This document shows, piece by piece, positions 59,245 through 64,000 of a stretch of DNA of 64,000 nucleotides. Below the pieces are notes generated by a model. That model had not been told where the DNA came from. It saw only the letters and a program-made list of their open reading frames with translations, and made no database searches. Position 1 is the stretch's first letter, and the number at the start of each line of letters is the position of its first letter. Where the stretch lies: NCBI GenBank assembly GCA_038363925.1, contig JAQQWL010000009.1:2542001-2606000 (forward strand). The letters run 5' to 3'. This DNA comes from Apiospora phragmitis. Lineage: Eukaryota; Ascomycota; Sordariomycetes; Amphisphaeriales; Apiosporaceae. Position numbers and translations under genes: made by a program.

Positions 59245-59944
59245 ATGCTGTCCATCATTGCCATGGCAGTGCGCGGCCTGCTGGTAAGTCATATCCACAC
59301 ATACTATTGACGGGTCGACTCGAGAGAGTATTGCTAATACCTGATACAACAAACAGCTGCTTTCCGCCGCTGTAGTGCTTGGACTGTCCGTCACCAATGC
59401 CAAACACCAGGTTTTTGGCAACCCGCCACCCGAGACATCGTTCGGCGGTTTCACCGGTGCCTTCGGTGTCCTCGTCTCCTTGGTCGGCCTAGCCGCCTTG
59501 TTCATCGACAAGATCCCGACTTTCTTCGTCATGGCTGCTGATGCCTTGGCTTCCATCTTCTTCCTGGCGGGGGGCATTGTGAGTTCACACTCCCCATTCC
59601 TTTACATGTGTCGTAGTCTGTGGTGGCTAACCACTGCGTTATATTAGGCCTTGACGCTAGCGATGAAGAACGTAAGCAGCTGCACCAGCGGTGATAAGCT
59701 TGGCGATTTGCAACGTGTGAACAATAAGATACTTAATGGGGGTTGCACGGATGGTGGAAACGACGTAACCTACTGTGGGATTAGCAGCAGTCCTTCGTGG
59801 AAAGATGATTTGCACGGTAGATGTCAGAGTGTACAGGCCGACTATGTCTTCGAGTTTATCGGCTTCATCTTCGGCATTGCCATTATCGCTCTTGGTTGGG
59901 TTTTGCACAAGAGAGGGGGCACCGGCACGCGCAGTTATGTCTGA
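59245..59944 (+). CDS. MARVEL-domain-like four-span membrane protein
   Basis: Three exons, 59245-59283, 59357-59578 and 59648-59944, 185 residues. It opens MLSIIAMAVRGLL-LLSAAVVLGLSV (span 1). A short loop (PPETSFGG), span 2 (FTGAFGVLVSLVGLAALFI), span 3 (FVMAADALASIFFLAGGIAL), an extracellular/lumenal loop with several Cys (SSCTSGD, NGGC, TYCG, GRCQS) and a last span (FEFIGFIFGIAIIALGWVL) follow, ending KRGGTGTRSYV. The fungal MARVEL family (Nce102-like) has the same four spans, a Cys-bearing second loop and small size. Probable role in plasma-membrane organisation, inferred from the family. Confidence 0.8.
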
Positions 59945-61339
59945 AAGTCTGAGCCTGCTGAGAAGAGGATGAGGAATGACATGGAGTCGAGGTTTGAAAA
60001 GACACGATCAAACCAGCAGGTAATGGGGAACGGAGTGTTGGTGTCAGGTCTCATAAACCTTTGCTTTGGCCTTTATTGTCATTGGTCTCGATAGATACCC
60101 AATTTACGCGAACGCTTGTCGTATTAAACCTCATACAGATCGACACGACCTCCCTATTTCAATGCTAGCAATCGAATGGCCATATGGATCAAATATAAAG
60201 CACGAACTGTCTTGGGGTAAGGGACAGGCTCGTTTATATTTATGTAGCCGTTCTTGTCTGATATGAGTTCTTTCATTTCCTCCCGTCTTTCCACCACTCA
60301 CTCTACTTATTCTTCTTTTCCATTCGGGTTTACAAGGTCCTGTTGGTATAATTCACGCAGCATACTATTCTCTATATATATGATCGTTGTGTTTCCAGTC
60401 TACTTCCCAGGGTCTCCTACATGAAGTCTTATAATCAGCCCTAGCACAGTGTTTTGCGATGTTACAAATTAAATTCAAACCAACGATAGGTTTCCGTGGT
60501 TGTTTCAACTGATATTTGGTGTAGCTTACCCAAATGAAAATCTATAACTGATAGGGAGGGTCTCTGGAACTTAAGTACTTAATCGAGCTCGAACGGGCTA
60601 GTAATGGGATGAGAGCATTCAGTCTTCGAATAATTGTCTTCTTTCTCTCCTCCTAGGTCTTATTTTCGAGCTCCTCCTCAGTGACCGCGTGAATCGGAAA
60701 GGGACGTTTTCTTGAAGCCACTTCGCGCCCCTGCTTCGTATAGTAGCTAAAAACGCCCTGGTTGGATGCATTTGACATGATCATTGGTTTCTGATGATAT
60801 GCCTTCTAAGTGGGACATAAAGACACAAATATTTATAGCCTGCTCCAACTATATTAAGACAGGGGACTCCTCCATGTTGACTTTTAGGGTTTTGATGAAT
60901 TAGTCTGTATATCTGAGGGCAAACTAACAAATGGGTTGTAGGTAGGATGGGTAGAGGATGGGGTATCATATTACCAACACTAGATATGCATTCCAGCAAG
61001 TTCCTTGTCGTTACTTGGAAAAACGATGTTGAAAATGCAGTTACAGCTATGCGATATTGAAACCAACTGAGTTTAAATTGCCCAATCTTGATATTGCTGG
61101 GAGTGACGAACCCCACAAAAAACATGATTAGGGATTTTTCTAAGCTCAGCTATGCATCATGTTATCTTGGTGCTGGTGTCGAAGAGCGTGGTAGGCATGT
61201 TCTCCTTTTCATGGTTCTTGACACCCCCTGACTCCAACAAGTCCCTCGCCACATAACCCAATCCATTTGATGCCATACGACCTGTCTAATTCGAAGGGTT
61301 GCTAAAAGACTTATTTGTTTTCCATACAGACTTACATTG
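59945..61339. other. Convergent intergenic region
   Basis: About 1.4 kb, A/T-rich, with no supported gene. Weak open frames on the minus strand (60,781-61,125) have no motif. Confidence 0.5.
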
Positions 61340-63414
61340 TTACAGCCGACACAGTCTTCCGTTCTGTGTGGGCAGCCCCTGTTCCTGCGTCTGAACTTCC
61401 CAAGTCTCACTGCCCACGCCTGTCGTAGCGTAGAAAACGCCCTTGGGATCCCACTTCTGCTTGATCTTCAGGAGCTCCGGGTACTGTTCCCCGTAGAAGC
61501 TCGCCTGCCAGTCGGGCTCCAGGACGTTGGCCTCGTTGAGGTAGGCGCCGCCGCCCTCGCTCGCGGGCGCCACCTCGCGCCACGGCTTCAGCATGCCGTT
61601 GATGTCCCGGCCGGCCTGCCGGAGCTGGGCCGCGGTCGTCGCGGGGGGCAGGTCCGCGCCCGTGATCAGGAAGGCGACCACGGTCCGCCACACGGAGCTC
61701 ACCCCGTTGTCGACCCCCAGCCGGTTCTGCGGCGCCTGGTGGTACCCGATGATGCGGCGCCCGGCGGCCAGGTGCGGCGCCACGGCGGCCCACGTCGCGT
61801 TGAACTTGGCCGGGTCCGCGAAGTTGGCCCGCGGGAACAGCCGGTTGCCCGGCAGGCTGCTGGTGCCGCCCACGACGGACGCGCCGACTGGAGTGTCCAT
61901 GCTCCAGTTGTCGTTGTAGGCAGGCAGGAACTCTTCGTAAAACGTGGTGTTCGGCGTGATGCTGATCCCTAGGTCTTCCCACTGGTCGAAAAGGGGCTTG
62001 GTTAGGCGGTTGAAGGAGTCGATTGTGTGATTGGGCGCGAAGAACGGTTGCATCTGAAACAAATAGGTACCGTTGGAAAATGTAATGGCGAAATAGGAAT
62101 AGGTGCCCGCGTCTGTGAAGGGTACGAAGTGTTCCAAGTATGCTTTGATTCCAGCGAAAAACGTCTCGTTGGAGAGCGTTGGAGAAGTCTCGAAACTGAA
62201 TGCCGAAATGACACTGTGCACCTTCGGATGTACCCTAAATCACCTTGTTAGACGATCGAGCTTCATCGAGGGCCCAAGACAGTTATGGAGCTCACCGAGC
62301 AACAATAGAAGTCACGACGCCATAAGTGCTGCCCCCTCCGCCCTGCAGTGCCCAGTAAAGATCAGGGTTGGAGCTCTTGCTCGCCGTGACGAACCGACCG
62401 TCGGCGGTCACGATCTCAAAGGCCAGGGCCTGGTCGGCAGCCATACCATAGAGACCCGAGAGGGGTGTGTGGCCACCACCGGCGATATAGCCGCCAGCGT
62501 AGCCGACGCTTTCGCAGATGCCGCCCAGGGCACTGACACCGTGCTGGTGGGCCGCCTCGTAGACCTCCCGGACCGTGACACCGGCGCCGACCTTGAAGGC
62601 CTGGCCCCGGTAGCTGTCGCTCCGGTAGTCCGGGAGGAACTCGATGTCCTTCAGATTGTGCATCCAGACGCTCAGCGCGCCGGCACCATTGGACTTGCCG
62701 AGGTAGCAGTGGCCCGTGTTCTTGATGACGAACCGTAAGTTTTTCCTACGCGCGAAATTCAGCGCGATCTGGATCTGGGCGACGTTGCTGACGTTCACTG
62801 CGTAGACGGGGTACCCTCCCAAGGTGCAGGTGCCATCTGGATCATCTGTCGGGAGACAGGACCTCCCTTGCCATATTGGCCACATAGTCGACGTTGGATC
62901 AGCTTCACTGGTGGTATCATCAGTCTACATTCGTACCTAACAGAGAGAAGCCTGTCGGACTTACTGATAATAGGGGTTGGAGAAATTACTCCTTACGACA
63001 TCGCACTGTTCCTGATTGTAGACACCCCAGTTCTTGTAGCAAGGTGCTGCAATAGGAACTGTGTGTATGAGCGAGCCGTCGAGCAGGTCGTTGAGGTCGG
63101 ACCATTCGCTCTCCGACGGCCACGAGCTGTCGCCAGGGAAAGTCCTGCACTCGCCGGGTTGTAGTTCTGGTCCGGCATCAAATCCGATCAGATCAGCCAC
63201 CTTCGACTCGGAGCTCCGCGTGTGCAGGCTCTTGAGAGCATCGCGGGTGAGCTGATACTTCTCGTACTCGAAACCACGGTACTCCGGCGACGGAGTTCGT
63301 ATTCACCCGGGTGACAGCGACATGACTCCGCTTCCCTAGATCCAGCCGCCGCCGAGCGCCAACCACTGATAGGATGAGGGCGAAGACCGCAACTCTTGCG
63401 ATGTGACTATGCAT
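61340..63414 (-). CDS. Secreted BBE-type FAD-linked oxidoreductase
   Basis: VAO/BBE-family oxidase. Exons 63414-62965, 62907-62296 and 62234-61340. A signal peptide, MHSHIARVAVFALILSVVGA, is followed by the N-terminal extension and PMH/VAO-type FAD domain: GYPVYAVNVSNVAQIQIALN, IKNTGHCYLGKSNGAGALS (likely 8-alpha-His FAD link) and GGICESVGYAGGYIAGGGH (likely Cys link in the GxC-x-x-VG position). This suggests bicovalent FAD. The C-terminal BBE domain contains GGAYLNEANVLEPDWQASFY and KWDPKGVFYATTGVGSE. One extra base (or two lost) at about 63,283-63,310 separates the signal-peptide frame from PEYRGFEYEKYQLTRDAL; correcting it gives 652 codons. Several N-x-[ST] sites (NHT, NTT, NWS, NAT) fit a secreted protein. 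Substrate unknown; relatives oxidise sugars, alkaloids or metabolite intermediates. Confidence 0.88.
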
Positions 63415-64000
63415 GTTAATAACGTCAGAGAAACAATCTACGATGAGCGGAAAGCACAGAAGGAGGTGAGCTTTGGATTGACTGACTCTCTTTATATCTT
63501 GACCTGCCTCGGCGATTCCTTCCCCGCATAGCTATATGCCGTACCGTTCTGGACTTCAACCCCTGCCAGAGTATCTCGTGCGTATACGGACTGTGCATAA
63601 GCGGGGTCATACAGAGTATGTCTACAAATGCCGGTAGTTATAGGGTGTGACAAGTATGCAGTCAGACTCTCGAGCCAATGGGAGCTTAGAGGCAGACTCG
63701 GCGGAGGGTGGATTTGCTTGCACTTATATAAATCCAGAACGCGCCCCAAGCCCGGACTCTGCAGGCCGAGGAGCAGGTGGTAGGGGTCGTGAGTAACGCC
63801 CTTCAAGTTTCTTTTCCGTTTGTTTCGTATTTAGGGCTAAGGAATATCATGCCGTAAGATACGGACCTGAACTTGGGTGTTATACGGCAACGAGAAAAGA
63901 AAGTAATATCTCGGCAATCTGTTGTACAATCGGTGTGCAGGAAAAGTGAAGAACGCCAGACCACCCCGTATCATGGAAAGTGATGGGCTGTACAGGATGT
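63415..64000. promoter_or_regulatory. Upstream region of the BBE oxidase
   Basis: Promoter side of the gene starting at 63414; nothing else is supported. The window ends here. Confidence 0.5.

Noticed and set aside
2315..63414. Programmed ribosomal frameshifting as the cause of the frame breaks
   Set aside because: Both +1 and -1 occur, with no shared slippery heptamer or downstream structure; most sites sit in short single-base runs typical of sequencing indels.

Overview
This is nuclear DNA of a filamentous ascomycete (Pezizomycotina; a Sordariomycete-like fungus is my best guess). The genes carry many short introns (about 50-120 bp) with GTAAGT/GTATGT-type donors, and C/TTRAY-like branch points can be seen in several. 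The set is a fungal housekeeping set: the RNA polymerase II subunits RPB11 and RPB9, the elongation factor SPT4, LSM5, the dynamin VPS1, the GID ubiquitin-ligase subunit GID7, the H4K20 methyltransferase SET9, YIH1/IMPACT, phosphatase PPT1, prolyl isomerase ESS1/PIN1, RNase P/MRP subunit POP8 and a mitochondrial uL14.

Layout. 1-24.5 kb is dense: LSM5 3' end (+), RPB11 (-), a cation-chloride cotransporter of the VHC1 type (-), a 536-bp hexanucleotide repeat, a vacuolar amino-acid transporter (+), a long disordered tail-anchored protein (+), SPT4 (-), POP8 (+), PPT1 (-), YIH1 (+), an alpha-methylacyl-CoA racemase-like enzyme (+) and VPS1 (-). 25.9-28.3 kb is GID7 (-). 28.3-32.1 kb is gene-poor and holds the decayed remains of a cytochrome P450. 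32-34.8 kb has an alkaline ceramidase (+) and two tiny single-pass membrane protein genes (-). 36-44 kb has SET9 (-), uL14m (+), RPB9 (-, with an unusual 932-bp intron that is itself largely open in frame) and ESS1 (+). 45-47 kb is an LrgA-LrgB fusion (-). 50-54.7 kb has a coiled-coil, possibly augmin-related protein (+), a coiled-coil microprotein built on a 21-bp repeat (-) and an amidoligase-family protein (-). 54.7-59.2 kb is another desert. A MARVEL-type membrane protein (+) and a secreted BBE-type FAD oxidase (-) close the window.

A pervasive oddity: about half of the long conserved genes are broken by single-base gains or losses, mostly in short C, G, A or T runs. I placed 22 such breaks. 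Exon-length arithmetic supports them: once the breaks are allowed for, the gene totals become divisible by three. Genes such as RPB11, RPB9, SPT4, ESS1, the amidoligase and the 608-codon coiled-coil gene are unbroken. Because the breaks hit unrelated essential genes, the simplest reading is residual indel error in an unpolished assembly, not pseudogenisation.

Functional themes: RNA polymerase II biology is over-represented (RPB11, RPB9, SPT4, ESS1, SET9), but the genes are on different strands with separate promoters, so this looks like chance co-location and not a system. The strongest candidate for something undescribed is the RPB9 locus: intron retention would produce a protein with the RPB9 N-terminal zinc ribbon joined to a new Cys-rich domain of about 165 residues.
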